The position numbers were made by a program, and so were the translations under genes. A DNA stretch of 64,000 nt from Gonatopus flavifemur (Eukaryota; Arthropoda; Insecta; Hymenoptera; Dryinidae). The DNA is taken from positions 7,180,829 to 7,244,828 of the forward strand of contig JAFFJZ010000016.1 in assembly GCA_018340375.1 (NCBI GenBank), given 5' to 3'. This document shows, in pieces, positions 10,600-21,382 of the stretch. The stretch's first letter is position 1, and each line of letters begins with the position of its first letter. The notes beneath the pieces were generated by a model. It had not been told where the DNA came from and ran no database searches. It was given only the letters and a program-made list of their open reading frames with translations.

Positions 10600-11245
10600 A
10601 CTCAATTGAACGGCAGACATATTTGAGAAAGTATCATCAGCGCCATCTGATTGTAAGCCAAGTTCTCAGGAAAAAAAGAATCAAGGTTATAATTAAAAAA
10701 ATAAAATATTGAGCCAAATGCAAAATACATTATAATTGTGGGGGATATGAAATGATAGAACAATACTTCGCTTCATTGTGATTTATTCATTGAAGGAATA
10801 TGAAGATATTATTCTAATAAGGACGTCTTACACGGCTTAAAGTACGTCTCTGTGGCGAAGAAGAAAACCAACTGCCCTTCTCTTGGCCGTTTCTCGAGGT
10901 GCCCACTCCACTGACTTGCGCAGTACGATCACGTGATCGTGCTACATTCATTTATGCTTATAATAATATTCTAAAGTAATATGATGCAGTAAAAATAATC
11001 AAACAAATAAAGCATCGTAATAAAAAGAACCCTACATAATTTTACAATAAATAATATGGGAATAAATTATCAAAAGGTTTTATTGGACTCCCAAGGTTAG
11101 TATTGCAATCAAAATCATATAATTGATATTTTGAATCATTTTTTTGTGACAACTTGGCTTACTGTTACGCGGCGCCAATGGTACTTTCCAAACATGTCTG
11201 ACGTTCAATTGGGGACACTGCCTGGATGCTCATGTCGCATCCAGT
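10600..11245. repeat. duplicated segment, copy B, with LTR insertion
   Basis: This is the second copy of the segment at 9990-10345. It is longer because of a 300-bp insertion at 10737-11036. It runs up to the TA-flanked foldback element starting at 11253. Confidence 0.65.
10737..11036 (+). mobile_element. solo LTR, 300 bp, probable 4-bp target duplication
   Basis: The segment starts TGTGGGGG and ends CCCTACA (short inverted ends, TG...CA), carries AATAAA near 11006 and a TATA-like CTTATAATAAT near 10960, and is flanked on both sides by TAAT. Copy A of the surrounding duplication lacks it, so its limits can be read from an empty site. Size and ends fit an LTR left by recombination. The element family cannot be told. 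Confidence 0.6.
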
Positions 11246-11252
11246 TTATATA

Positions 11253-13502
11253 CAGGGTGATTCAAAATTCGCGCACTCTTTTTTGGGAGTAGATTCCTGA
11301 TGAAATTCTAAAACGATTTGTCCTTTTGCACAATGCTCTTCGACGCATAATTTCCGAGATATAATCAATTAAAATTGACTAATTATGGGGTGGATCCATC
11401 GGTCATTCAGGAGCGTAATAACAGAACAAGAGAGGAAGGTGCTTGCAGAGGGCGCTCATACGATCAGCTGATCGGTATAATCGATACGATTTACCAACAT
11501 ACAAATTGGTAAATTTTCTATGTAGAACGAGTGAATTCGTCGACACTGTGGAAAAATTGATTATTGTCATGAATTCTTATCACGATATGCTGTAGGTGAA
11601 AGTTGTAATTTCAGTAATGATTTTTATTACGCAGACAAATGTAAAAAAGTGTTATTTCGTAGGGATAGGGATTCAAGTGGGAGAAAAAAGTATAACTACT
11701 CGTTTCCAATCAGAATTTTCATGTAAAGAAGAAAACATGAGAACTTTCATTCATCCGATACCCAATTTGAACGGTTTGATTAGTAAGTTTAACACGAGAG
11801 ATTGGATTCCGAATCCTGTATTCTGATTGGTCGAGAATCAATGTATGTTAGATCAATCCTCGGCCGTTTCAAATGATTCTTCTGAAGAATGTGTTTTCGA
11901 CTTATCCCAACCACAACATTGAACAATGATGAATTTATTGGAATTCACCCTTTTTACATCATTCGATGATTATAAAGGGTTTATCGAACGTTAATAACTT
12001 ACTTGAGATCACTCAAGATCATTCATGTTTAAATCAAAATCTAATTCGAATTGTGTGCAAGTTCGAGCGCGTTTCTACGTGTAGAAAATGTATTCGTCCT
12101 AAAAAGGACGGATTTGGTTAACCTTCAAAGACAATTCTTTTTCCATTTGAAATAACAATAGGGCCATCGAAGTCATATGTGCTTTAAATGAAACTGTTTC
12201 GAGCTGTCACCTGATTGGTTGATTCGTATCACGAATGGTTGATTTGAGCTAAACAAACCGTATGTGATTACAATGTCAATCAAGTGCAATGATTGGGTCG
12301 TATACGATGTCACACCTTGTATTTTCGTCGAAATTGATGGATTCTGCAAGTTGAAGTAAGTTATTAACGTTCGATAAACCCTTTATAATCATCGAATGAT
12401 GTAAAAAGGGTGAATTCGAATGAATTCATCATTGTTCAATGTTGTGGTTGGGATAAGTCGAAAACACATTCTTCCGAAGAATCATTTGAAACGGCCGAGG
12501 ATCGATCTAACATACATTGATTCTCGACCGAATCAACCAATCAGGTGACAGCTCGAAACAGTTTCATTTAAAGCACATATGACTTCGATGGCCCTATTGT
12601 TATTTCAAATGGAAAAAGAATTGTCTTTGAAGATTAACCAAATCCGTCTTTTTTAGGACGAATACATTTTCTACACGTAGAAACGCGCTCGAACTTGCAC
12701 ACAATTCGAATTAGATTTTGATTTAAACATGAATGATCTTGAGTGATCTCAAGTAAGTTATTAACGTTCGATAAACCCTTTATAATCATCGAATGATGTA
12801 AAAAGGGTGAATTCGAATAAATTCATCATTGTTCAATGTTGTGGTTGGGATAAGTCGAAAACACATTCTTCAGAAGAATCATTTGAAACGGCCGAGGATT
12901 GATCTAACATACATTGATTCTCGACCAATCAGAATACAGGATTCGGAATCCAATCTCTTGTGTTAAACTTACTAATCAAACCGTTCAAATTGGGTATCGG
13001 ATGAATGAAAATTCTCATGTTTTCTTCTTTACATGAAAATTCTGATTGAAAACGAGTAGTTATACTTTTTTCTCCCACTTGAATCCCTATCCCTACGAAA
13101 TAACACTATTTTACATTTGTCTGCGTAATAAAAATCATTACTGAAATTACAACTTTCACCTACAGCATATCGTGATAAGAATTCATGACAATAATCAATT
13201 TTTCCACAGTGTCGACGAATTCACTCGTTCTACATAGAAAATTTACCAATTTGTATGTTGGTAAATCGTATCGATTATACCGATCAGCTGATCGTATGAG
13301 CGCCCTCTGCAAGCACCTTCCTCTCTTGTTCTGTTATGACGCTCCTGAATGACCGATGGATCCACCTCATAATTAGTCAACTTTGATTAATTATATCTCC
13401 GAAATTATGAGTCGGAGAGCATTGTGCAAAAGGACAAATCGTTTCAGAATTTCATCAGGAATCTACTCCCAAAAAAGAGTGCGGGAATTTTGAATCACCC
13501 TG
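11253..13502. mobile_element. 2.25-kb foldback element, CAGGGTG ends, TA target
   Basis: The ends CAGGGTGATTCAAAATTC / GAATTTTGAATCACCCTG are inverted and flanked by TA. Arms of about 740 bp (11253-11995 and about 12757-13502) are nearly identical. Inside them is a second inverted pair, 11996-12230 against 12545-12757, and an extra reversed copy of part of the arm (about 12355-12545). Landmarks are GATCAGCTGATCGGTATAAT near 11462 and its match near 13290. There is no coding frame of note. TA flanks and CAGGGTG ends suggest mobilisation by a Tc1/mariner-like transposase (inference). A second copy lies at 41860-43220. Confidence 0.85.
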
Positions 13503-13586
13503 TATATCAGTGGCTGCATCCAGTTATCATACATATCAGTGATTGAAGGCCTACCGTTCACCTTACTCACACCTACGTACGGTATA

Positions 13587-13900
13587 CAGGGGGTCGCAAA
13601 ACAAAGTATCGACCTTTCACCAGCGTGTTCCTGAGAGAAAACTGAACAACTTTTCCGTTTACCATTTTTTGATCCGAGGTTGAGTTTCAGAGTTGATTTT
13701 AACGAATCAAGTGGATGCTTCATAAGTATACTCTTCGATCATTGGACTAGCCGATGTACCCGTCACGTGAATGGTCAACTTATTTTGTTCATAACTCAAA
13801 AACTAAGCTCCGGATCGAAAAATGTAAAATGGAAAAGTTGTTCAGTTTTCTCTCAGGAGTACGCTGATGGAATATCGGTATTTTGTTCTGGGACACCCTG
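13587..13900. mobile_element. CAGGGGG-ended MITE
   Basis: The ends TATACAGGGGGTCGC and GGGACACCCTGTA are inverted. The inner arms AACTGAACAACTTTTCC and GGAAAAGTTGTTCAGTTTTC also pair. It belongs to the same end class as 11253-13502 but has different internal sequence. Confidence 0.7.
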
Positions 13901-13997
13901 TACACATGTGAAGACATGTACGTATCACATCTTCACATGCATGTACCGTTCCATCTGTGTGAGTACAGGTCGGCGTTTTGAATCTGTGACTACTGCT

Positions 13998-14083
13998 GCA
14001 GATAGCACAAAAGTTCTGAAAGAGCTCATAACGAACACGACGTATTCATGAAAACCTTTCTTGGAACCAAGTGCTATCTGGGA
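13998..14083. mobile_element. CCCAGATAGCAC-type mini element
   Basis: CAGATAGCACAAAAGTTC at the left pairs with the right end AAGTGCTATCTGGG. It is a short member of the CCCAnAyAGCACA end class. Confidence 0.55.
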
Positions 14084-14092
14084 CTTGGACGT

Positions 14093-14200
14093 CCACACAA
14101 CACCGTAGTCTCAGAAGATTTCTTGAAGAATCCATAAGAAACATGATCAGTCCATCAAGAATTCTTTATAAATTCTTCTGGAAATGTGTTGCTGTGTAGG
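14093..14200. mobile_element. CCCACACAGCACA-type MITE, GAATTC word
   Basis: CCACACAACACC and GTTGCTGTGTAGG are inverted ends. The interior repeats AGAATTCTT-like words (TTTCTTGAAGAATCC, AAGAATTCTTTATAAATTC). Confidence 0.65.
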
Positions 14201-14467
14201 CGTAACCAATACAGTACTTTAGTTCAAGAAGAATTCATGAACAGTTCATTTCAGATTGAAAAAATTCAATTCAGAATCTCAAGAATTCTTACTTGAACTC
14301 CCGCGCTATGTGGGTGAAGAAAAACTAGGTAAGAAGAAGATCTGTAAACTCGACGTTTTAATTTGTCGATTATGACAACGATACGAAACGCAGGCCCCCA
14401 ATTATTCGAACGTTCAATATACCAAATGCTCAAATTGCCCAACATTTCTTGATTGGAAATCGGTATA

Positions 14468-14575
14468 CCCACATAACACCATAGTCCCTGAAGAATTCTT
14501 GAAGAATTCTCATTGAATTGATCGTGTTCTTTACGAATTCCTTAAGAATCCTTCTGGAACTGTGGTGCTGTGAGA
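14468..14575. mobile_element. CCCACACAGCACA-type MITE, GAATTC word
   Basis: CCCACATAACACCATAGTCC and GTGGTGCTGTGAGAG are inverted ends around GAAGAATTCTTGAAGAATTC words. Confidence 0.65.
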
Positions 14576-14792
14576 GTAAGCTCACTAATTATCACCCCGA
14601 ATGTTCGAAGTCTAACCAAAATAGCTTCAAACCTGTGTATTCTCCATGACGGACCAACAAGAAGTTTCCGGCACAATGGTCATTCGACTTATCGATGTTC
14701 GATCAAAAAATTTTTGATCCTTGAACATGCGGTACACAGAGAGAAATTTTACACTATAACAAAATAAAATACTATACTGCCAGCACGCACGG

Positions 14793-14886
14793 CCCAGATA
14801 ACACAGAGTTCGTCGATGGATTCTTGAAGAACACTCTAAGAACTCTAGAGTTCAAATGATGTTCTTCAAGAACTGTGCTATCTGGG
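14793..14886. mobile_element. CCCAGATAACACA-type MITE
   Basis: CCCAGATAACACAG and CTGTGCTATCTGGG are inverted; the interior holds TTCTTGAAGAACACT and ATGTTCTTCAAGAA. Confidence 0.65.
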
Positions 14887-14892
14887 GGGATA

Positions 14893-14983
14893 TACCCAAT
14901 AAACATTTCGTATCCAAAGGATATCTTTCATAAACATTTCATCTCTGAAAGATCTCTCTTAGGCAAGCAATGTTTATTGGGTA
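14893..14983. mobile_element. small inverted-repeat element
   Basis: ACCCAATAAACATTTC and its complement ending AATGTTTATTGGGT close a 91-bp element carrying the words GGATATCTTTC and GAAAGATCTC. Confidence 0.65.
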
Positions 14984-14996
14984 TTTGCTTCATTGT

Positions 14997-15112
14997 GGAG
15001 CCTTCCGAAGTAGCTGACCTGATCATCTGGTCATGACCAGATCACTTTCTCAACCAATCAAAGTTGATCTGGTCATGACCAAATGATCAGATCAGCTACT
15101 TCGGAAGGCTCC
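14997..15112. mobile_element. small hairpin element
   Basis: GGAGCCTTCCGAAGTAGCTG at the left matches CAGCTACTTCGGAAGGCTCC at the right, with ATCTGGTCATGACCAGAT and a second GGTCATGACC inside. A diverged half occurs near 34678-34710. Confidence 0.75.
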
Positions 15113-15144
15113 TGTATCATTCACTCAGATACTCTAAAATTGTT

Positions 15145-15361
15145 CCCACACAACACGCTGGTCCCGATGAAGTCATAAAGATTTCTTTGTGAATTAATCG
15201 TGGGACTGTTCAAGAGTCCCCGTTATGACAGTTCAGATTGAATTCTTCATGAATATCTCGTATTCAAGAAGAATTGTTGAAGAATTCCGGAGAATTCACT
15301 ATGAATTCTTCCGCAACTGATACAACAGGAGTTCACTTGGGACATGCCTGTACTGTGTGGG
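15145..15361. mobile_element. CCCACACAGCACA-type MITE, GAATTC word
   Basis: CCCACACAACACGCTGGTCCC and TGTACTGTGTGGG are inverted ends. The interior has TTCAAGAGTCCCCGTTATGAC and several GAATTC palindromes. It is closely related to 18563-18778. Confidence 0.7.
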
Positions 15362-15407
15362 TTCTAGATTATACTATCAGATGTAGTAATTTTTTAGACA
15401 ATACTTG

Positions 15408-15556
15408 GTAGTATGCAACATGCCCGACTGGTATTAAGCCCGTCCACTATCATTGGTGGATCACTAGTAATGTTCAGTAATTTCACTAGAAATCTCTAGT
15501 TCTCAGTCAATGACAAGCAGTCGGGCTAATTATCAGTCGGGCTTCTCGCATACTAC
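15408..15556. mobile_element. small TIR element, GCCCG words
   Basis: GTAGTATGCAACATGCCCGAC pairs with GTCGGGCTTCTCGCATACTA. The interior carries CACTAGTAATG, CACTAGAAATC and TCTAGTTC words. Confidence 0.65.
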
Positions 15557-15585
15557 TGAATATTTGAGTAAACGATATAGTTAAC

Positions 15586-15693
15586 GGGTCTTTTAGCCGA
15601 CAGAACACAATTTCACAATCGCTAGTCATTTACTAATGATCTCTACAAATAACTAGCGAATACCGAATTATGTCAATTTCGGCCAAAAGACCC
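15586..15693. mobile_element. small TIR element
   Basis: GGGTCTTTTAGCCGACAG and ...TTTCGGCCAAAAGACCC are inverted. The interior has CTAGTCATTTACTAATGATC and AACTAGCG, resembling the core of 15408-15556. Confidence 0.7.
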
Positions 15694-16119
15694 CCACCTT
15701 GATACAAGACAAGTCTGTCCTGTACGTGCCAGAACTGCCAGATGGGCATTGCCGTTGAGAGGGATAGTACCCTCACCACCGTTCATATACACACTCTCAC
15801 TTCCACACGAAACCTATACACACATGTAACTTATATATATGGGATGATAGTCAGGGTACACGTCCCCTCAATGAAAATCTGGCAGCTTTACCCTGTAACG
15901 GGTAAATGTCCCGAAAGCGCTTGAAAGAATTGTGGAAAACTGTGCCATAATTCCCAAATTTCCGATAAAAATTGAATTCCAAACAACTACATACTTGATG
16001 AATGATTCATGCTGATCGATGAGATCGTTCAAAAATTTCTAAATCAAATATTATTGTTACAATCGAAATTTAATTGTGGGTGTTCTCAAATTAATGAAAT
16101 TTGCAGGGAACGGATTAAA

Positions 16120-16585
16120 TCCACCCACTGTCCCAAAGTTTGATGACCGGAAATTCGCGGATTGCTCCACCCAAGTAACACGAAACTGCTGGTGAAGTAC
16201 TGTTGACATGCCACTATGTTATATTCATTTGGTACAGCAAAAAACATTCCATGGCATGTTCATATAGAACGTCCATTTTTGTGAACGTACTATGAAGATA
16301 ATTTGAACGTGTTTAGTTGTACCAAATGCATGTTATAAGAATATTCTATGAATGTTCTGTGTACGTGATTGTGCTGCTTGGGCATTTCTAGTAACATACT
16401 AGGAACTCCTTAGAAATTGAGCAATCAGCGAATTTCGGGCTATTGGCCTCCCGAAACATTTTCATTCCAGACCCATCGCGGTTTCGGGACGTGGTACCGT
16501 TACCATTTTCAGCTGTACCAATTGAATATAATCAAATGGCATTTCCACAGTACTTTACGAGCACTTTCGTGTTACTTGAGCCCCT
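16120..16585. mobile_element. nested TIR elements, CCCAAGTAACAC ends
   Basis: CAAGTAACACGAAACTGCTG with GAAGTACTGT near 16175-16205 is matched inverted by ACAGTACTTTACGAGCACTT and TCGTGTTACTTG near 16548-16580. A further inverted pair, GGAAATTCGCGGATTGCTC (16149) and GAGCAATCAGCGAATTTC (16420), overlaps it. The interior ends near 16382 with GTGCTGCTTGGG. Two or more insertions seem to be superimposed. Confidence 0.55.
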
Positions 16586-16692
16586 CTCATGCTTGACTAA
16601 TGTCTGGATTCATTCAGTATGTTGGAAAATTTGATCAGAAGAAAATTTGAAAACATTGTTGGAAGATATCTGAGACATCTTGATACCTACAA

Positions 16693-16869
16693 GGGTACGC
16701 CCAGTGATGTCAGCGGTACAAGAAATGTACCTCCTCCATGGAGCCAGCGTACAGCACGCACACTAATGCACTCCCATTGGGGGGAATGGGAGTGCATTAG
16801 TGTGCGTTCAGTACGCTGGCTCCATGGAGGGGGTACGTTTCTTGTAACGCTGGCATCACTGGGTACGCC
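16693..16869. repeat. near-perfect 177-bp hairpin
   Basis: The arms CTCCATGGAGCCAGCGTAC... and ...GTACGCTGGCTCCATGGAG, continued by GCACTAATGCACTCCCATT / AATGGGAGTGCATTAGTG, pair over about 85 bp around a tiny GGGG loop at 16777. An open frame crossing it on both strands is a product of the symmetry. Confidence 0.85.
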
Positions 16870-17156
16870 TACCTTACCCACACAAACCACAGTCCCCAAA
16901 TATTTCCAAAACAACTGCCGTAAAAACATTCCTTATGAATTCGATTCGATGAATTCACAATTCATTCATAGAGTGTGAAATGAGTTTCAAAATCAGTCAG
17001 GAAGCATTTTATATGAATGACGGGCCAAGTTCATGAAAAGTTCCGAATGAACCCATAAAGTACTCTAACACAAGTGCTATTATGTCGGTTAAAGATGAAT
17101 GTCTGAGGTATTCCTATCCCAATCCAAAACAGCTCTCCTCCAGTCTCCTGTGAAAT

Positions 17157-17255
17157 CCCTTAGGAAAATTTACTACATTTAGGACCGAAACACTCCAAAT
17201 TTTTGGCGTAAAAATGGAGTGTTTTGGTCCTAAATGTAGTAAATTTTCCTAAGGG
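17157..17255. repeat. 99-bp hairpin
   Basis: CCCTTAGGAAAATTTACTAC and GTAGTAAATTTTCCTAAGGG pair, continued by ATTTAGGACCGAAACACTCC / GGAGTGTTTTGGTCCTAAAT. There is one mismatch in about 41 bp, with a loop of about 15 bases. Its size and fold would suit a small-RNA precursor. Confidence 0.8.
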
Positions 17256-17800
17256 AAGAGTTATACGGAGCTCATCAATTGTTCATCCTATATGTTTATC
17301 ACAATAAATATAAGTTACAATAAATGTATGTAACTTGTTAATATTTCATAAATTCATGAATGGAAAATAATCTTGTGTATGATAAATGTGGGAATGTTGA
17401 TTCCATTCAAGTCTCAAGTACGTATATACCTCATGAAATCTGTATAAGATCTGTTTATGAAATCTTTTTGAATCCACCATTAGCATTTTTTTATTGTTAA
17501 TTTCAAGGAACTCTGTTGGACGGAGAAAAGAATTTTCCCAACACTTTACTCTGAACGGAGATACGGGAGGAATTCAAGAACTTTTATTGAATTCGTTTGG
17601 ATGAGTTACAGTACTCATACAGGATTCTTTGTGGAATAAAATGAGTTGATTATGAATTATTCCTCAAATCTGTGCTGTGTAGGTAGACACTTGTGAGAAG
17701 AACCATTGTGGTTCTCATCCTAACGCGGCTCAGCATTCAGTGTGTTCAAGTGTGATGAATTAGCCTAAACTGATATACATGAAGAAGATACGACACTCAA
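17256..17800. other. AT-rich stretch with a lone element end
   Basis: No gene seen. An unpaired GTGCTGTGTAGG near 17672-17683 looks like one end of a CCCACACAGCACA-type element whose other end is lost. Confidence 0.4.
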
Positions 17801-17884
17801 GCGACCAACAATGGCTTCAGTGATAGAGCCTTGCCCTTCGATCCGGACGACCCGCGTTCAAATCGTCTGGAGTTGTTTTTTTTT
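17801..17884 (+). pseudogene. tRNA-like or SINE head relic
   Basis: TGGCTTCAGTGATAGAGCC resembles a pol III A box and D arm, and CGCGTTCAAATCG resembles a B box and T loop, at tRNA-like spacing. A run of T follows at 17875. The acceptor pairs only about four bases (CAAC/GTTG) and the anticodon stem does not close, so a working tRNA is unlikely. A tRNA-derived SINE head is the alternative. Confidence 0.35.
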
Positions 17885-18560
17885 CCCACATTTTAAACAT
17901 TGTTTCTTTTGTCTTATGTCGTACGATTTATATTGAGAGAATTGTCTCTTTTGGCAATTATTTGATTGCAAGATACAAGTAGCTGGATTTATAAATACAT
18001 TCTTTTCTGCACATTGTACATAATAGCTAAATTCGTTTAGTGGTGTCCCAAGTTACCTCAACTTACTCCAAGTATTTTGGATTCGCTATTTCCAGTTATA
18101 GAAACAAAATGATTGGTTTGGTGCAAATTGGAGCAACTCGCAGCAGGTAGAACGAACGAACCTAATATCTCATTGATTCATTCTTTTTTTGACGTTTCTG
18201 AATCTTCATTTGCAGTACATCCCCAAATACATCAGATAATTCAGAAAGACGTCATTTCGAAGTAATCGAGCAGAGATGAAAATTACGCTAAAATGATACA
18301 CTTGCAAGTATCCGGTTATGACGTAATTTGAAATGAATCAATTTTGACCTTATTTTTATCCTGAAATATAATCATACTTTTTACATGTAAAATTTGAAAA
18401 TATGAGAATGACGTCAAAAACATATCAATGTTCGTTTGATCGTTCATTTATTTCTAAATATGTAATGAAATTAAACATTCCGTCACATGTTTGTATGGAA
18501 TGTTATTGTTTCCTCACAATTTACGCATTTTTTCAACCGACAAATCTTACGTAAGAATTC
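17885..18560. other. AT-rich stretch, nothing recognised
   Basis: No coding motif or clear repeat seen, apart from a weak inverted pair around TTGACGTTTCTGAAT (18190) and ATTCAGAAAGACGTCA (18239). Confidence 0.35.
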
Positions 18561-18562
18561 AA

Positions 18563-18778
18563 CCACACAGCACAAGCATGTCCCAAACGAACTCCCGTCA
18601 TGTCAGTTCAGAAAGAATTCATAAAGAAGTCTTGAGAATTCTTCAAGAGTTCTTCTTGAATCCCGCTAATTCATAAGGAATTCATTCTGAACTGTCATAA
18701 TGGGGACTCTTAAGGAATCCCACGATAAATTCATAAAGAATTCTTTAAGAAAACATCGGGACCAGTGTGCTGTGTGGG
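18563..18778. mobile_element. CCCACACAGCACA-type MITE, GAATTC word
   Basis: CCACACAGCACAAGCATGTCCC and CACTGGTCCCGATG...-type complement ending GTGTGCTGTGTGGG close the element. Inside, GAATTC recurs repeatedly with AAGAATTCTT contexts and the pair GTCAGTTCAGA / TCTGAACTGTCA. Confidence 0.7.
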
Positions 18779-18838
18779 TAGTGATTTATTCATCTTTCAG
18801 ATTCCTTTCTCGTGAGGTCTGGACTGTGATGTCAAATT

Positions 18839-18957
18839 TGACACGACAACGTTCTTGCACACCAAAGCAACTGTACGTATGTGTGAACGTGTGATACGTA
18901 CGTGAGAAGACCCGTACGTACAGTTGCGTCTGTTTGGGTAACGGTTTCGTGTCAATC
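18839..18957. mobile_element. small hairpin element
   Basis: TGACACGACAACGTTC and its diverged complement ending GGTTTCGTGTCA flank CAACTGTACGTATG / CGTACGTACAGTTG. Confidence 0.6.
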
Positions 18958-19116
18958 TGGCAACACTGGGTCTGAAGGTTGTTATAAAGTTTCAACGTAA
19001 ATGTTGCATGATTTCTACGTAGTTTATCGGGCGAATCTTATCTGTTCGATTTCTCAACTCGATTGTATCTTTTTTTGGGCAGATAATCTAAATACCAAAT
19101 CATTCCTATAAAACTC

Positions 19117-19398
19117 CCCAAACAGCACAAATGATCATTTTGAATCCACAAAAACTTCTGAAAGAACTTCTTGAACAGTCCCCGTTATGGCAGTAAAAAT
19201 GAATTCAATATGGACTCAATGAATTCAAAATGCATATATTTTGAATGTCTGAATAGTTATTTATGAATTCGTGATATGAATTCTTTCTGAAGATCAAGTT
19301 ATTCATCAAGAGTTCATTTTGAATTCAAACTATTCATAATGAATTCATGTTTACTGTCATAACGGGAGCTCTTTGCGGGGACTTTTGTGCTGTATGGG
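19117..19398. mobile_element. CCCAnACAGCACA-type MITE, GAATTC word
   Basis: CCCAAACAGCACAAATG and the right end TTTGTGCTGTATGGG are inverted. The interior is full of TGAATTCA and TATTCAT words plus the pair CCCCGTTATGGCAGTAAA / TTTACTGTCATAACGGG. Confidence 0.7.
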
Positions 19399-19559
19399 TC
19401 TGATCCTATTCTTCATCATTAATAATTTTAATGGTTTACAACGTCTCGAAGAGAAAATTATTGGTATCAGGGAAAGATTGTTCGGATAAAAAAAGATTAC
19501 TTATTTTGTGTGGAACGAATTTTTTTTTTTTTATATATAAGTCCAACGTATTTATAATG

Positions 19560-20000
19560 ATGACGTATTCTGAAGAAACCGTTTAGTATTTCGATTTTGT
19601 GACTCAGAAAACATCAACTTACGTTAACAAATCGAACAGATATGATTTGGCTGGTGAACTATGTAGAAATGAAGAAACATTTACGCGCTTACACACAACT
19701 CATTGTAATTTTCAGAGTAATCGTTCCACCGAACTGAAATTTTCCAGAAAATCAGTTCACATACCAGTCAATAACTTAGTCACTGGAAGTTGTCTTTACC
19801 TCATACTTTGTCGTTTGATTTTTTATCAGGAAGCTCAAAAAACATGCTTTTTACTTTGGAATAAAAATCCATCAATTCATACAAAATTTTCCGATGTTAT
19901 TGATTTTGTTAGTCTTACGAATTAGATTGTGCAAAGTTCATCTCGATCTTTCGAAAAATGAAAAACTTCGAACAAGTTCAATGTTGGAAAACATCGATTT
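19560..20000. repeat. relic half of the CCGGATGCA foldback family
   Basis: Between about 19780 and 19990 the order CTGGAAGTTGT, TTTTGTTAGTCTTACGAATTAG, GTTCATCTCGATC, CGAAAAATG and AACATCGATTTTTC tracks the right arm of the element at 27501-28957 (28500-28745). No matching inverted arm is present. Confidence 0.5.
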
Positions 20001-20037
20001 TTCAGGCAACCCACACATCATCCGTTGTCTACAAAAT

Positions 20038-20273
20038 CCCTGGTTAAGAGAACCCATTGATTCTGACCAATTCTCATTAAATTACGATTAAACGTGGACA
20101 ATGTTCTGACCAAATCTCACCAGTGATTGTTCAATGAGATTTGGTCAGAACTTTCATGTGAATCTCGTTGATTCTGACCAAATCTCACTCAATTACGATT
20201 AAACTTGGACAATGTTCTGACCAAATCTCATTGAATTTCATTTGTCAGATTCAATTGATTCTTTTAACCAGGG
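20038..20273. mobile_element. TIR element with TGACCAAATCTCA word
   Basis: CCCTGGTTAAGAGAACCCATTG and ...GATTCTTTTAACCAGGG are inverted ends. The word TTCTGACCAAATCTCA, with its complement TGAGATTTGGTCAGAA, recurs four to five times inside. Confidence 0.75.
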
Positions 20274-20300
20274 ATATCTTCAGAAATGATTATAAACGAT

Positions 20301-20502
20301 GCAACATGCATAGACATCTTTTACAAGTCTTGAATTTTTCTTACTTCTAAAATATATCTTCAAGAAGGTTTTCAGAAACCTTTTCGAATTCCGTAAAATA
20401 CATCTTTCAGGCATTTCTAAGAGATTTCTGAAAACGTCCTTGAAGATATCTATTAGAAGTAAGAACATTATAAGACTTCTAAAAGATGTCCATTCACGTT
20501 GT
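20301..20502. mobile_element. TIR element
   Basis: CAACATGCATAGACATCTTTTA at the left pairs with TAAAAGATGTCCATTCACGTTG at the right. ATATCTTCAAGAAGG / CCTTGAAGATAT pairs further in. Confidence 0.65.
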
Positions 20503-20509
20503 ATAAGAC

Positions 20510-21299
20510 TTTTTGCATTGTTCTTAATTATTTCTGAAGATCTATTTTAGACAACGAGTGCTGAGTGGGAAAAACACGAAAGGAAGTGATAAATGGAAAC
20601 ATGGATACATTCTTCAAGATCTATCATCCACCAGTTTTAGATTCTCAGAATTCCAATTTTTCTTTTTCGACCATTCAAATCTCAGGTTAGACAATACTTT
20701 TACCCGTCTTTGAGCGCAACTGTTTGAGTGCTCAATTCATCTCATGTATTCGTATTCAAGTATGAAATACGATATAAGAGTATTGTCAGGAATTACAGAT
20801 ACATTTGACATGGTGATTATACATACATATACGTGAATTTTATGATATAAAATATGAAGTTATTTAATATAATAACGGAATATTACAACGCATACATGCA
20901 TTTAAAAACTCAATAATTCTTCTCGCCAAACCATCAGTTCCCTGGAATAGCATGTTTTTCGTTCGTTTTGATTTAACGCTTCTAAGTCTCCGCGCCCGCC
21001 GTACTCGCCGTCACAACAACCTTTAAACCAGCGCTGACACTCGAAATGTTCATGTCTTCAACTTCATTCGGTGATAGAATATTGCAAGTGCAACACGTGC
21101 GATGTTAATCATTGAATTTATAAAACCGGTGATACAATTATATCATTGCGCCGTGTATATTCATATAATTAGAGTCAACTTTAATTAAACGTTATAGTTA
21201 TTTTTCTATTGAATTTCACAATTTTAATCCTAAGACACGAACACATAGTGGAAGTGAATTTTTCGTGATATTGTGACGGGTGTGCATGGTGATACCAAA
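20510..21299. other. AT-rich stretch without recognised gene
   Basis: No convincing coding frame. A short GC-rich patch lies at about 20985-21055. A lone GAGTGCTGAGTGGGA at 20557 may be a lost element end. Confidence 0.4.
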
Positions 21300-21382
21300 T
21301 TAACCTTTAGAGGACGGGACTGGTCCCAAAAGGGACCACCCGGGGAAAGAGGATTTTGAGTGTTTTTCAAGGGTGAATTTTT

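Noticed and set aside
16619..16978. 119-residue frame and an 80-residue frame opposite it
   Set aside because: Both are readings of the 177-bp hairpin and give mirror peptides.
17801..17884. Functional tRNA gene
   Set aside because: A- and B-box-like words are present, but the acceptor and anticodon stems do not pair.
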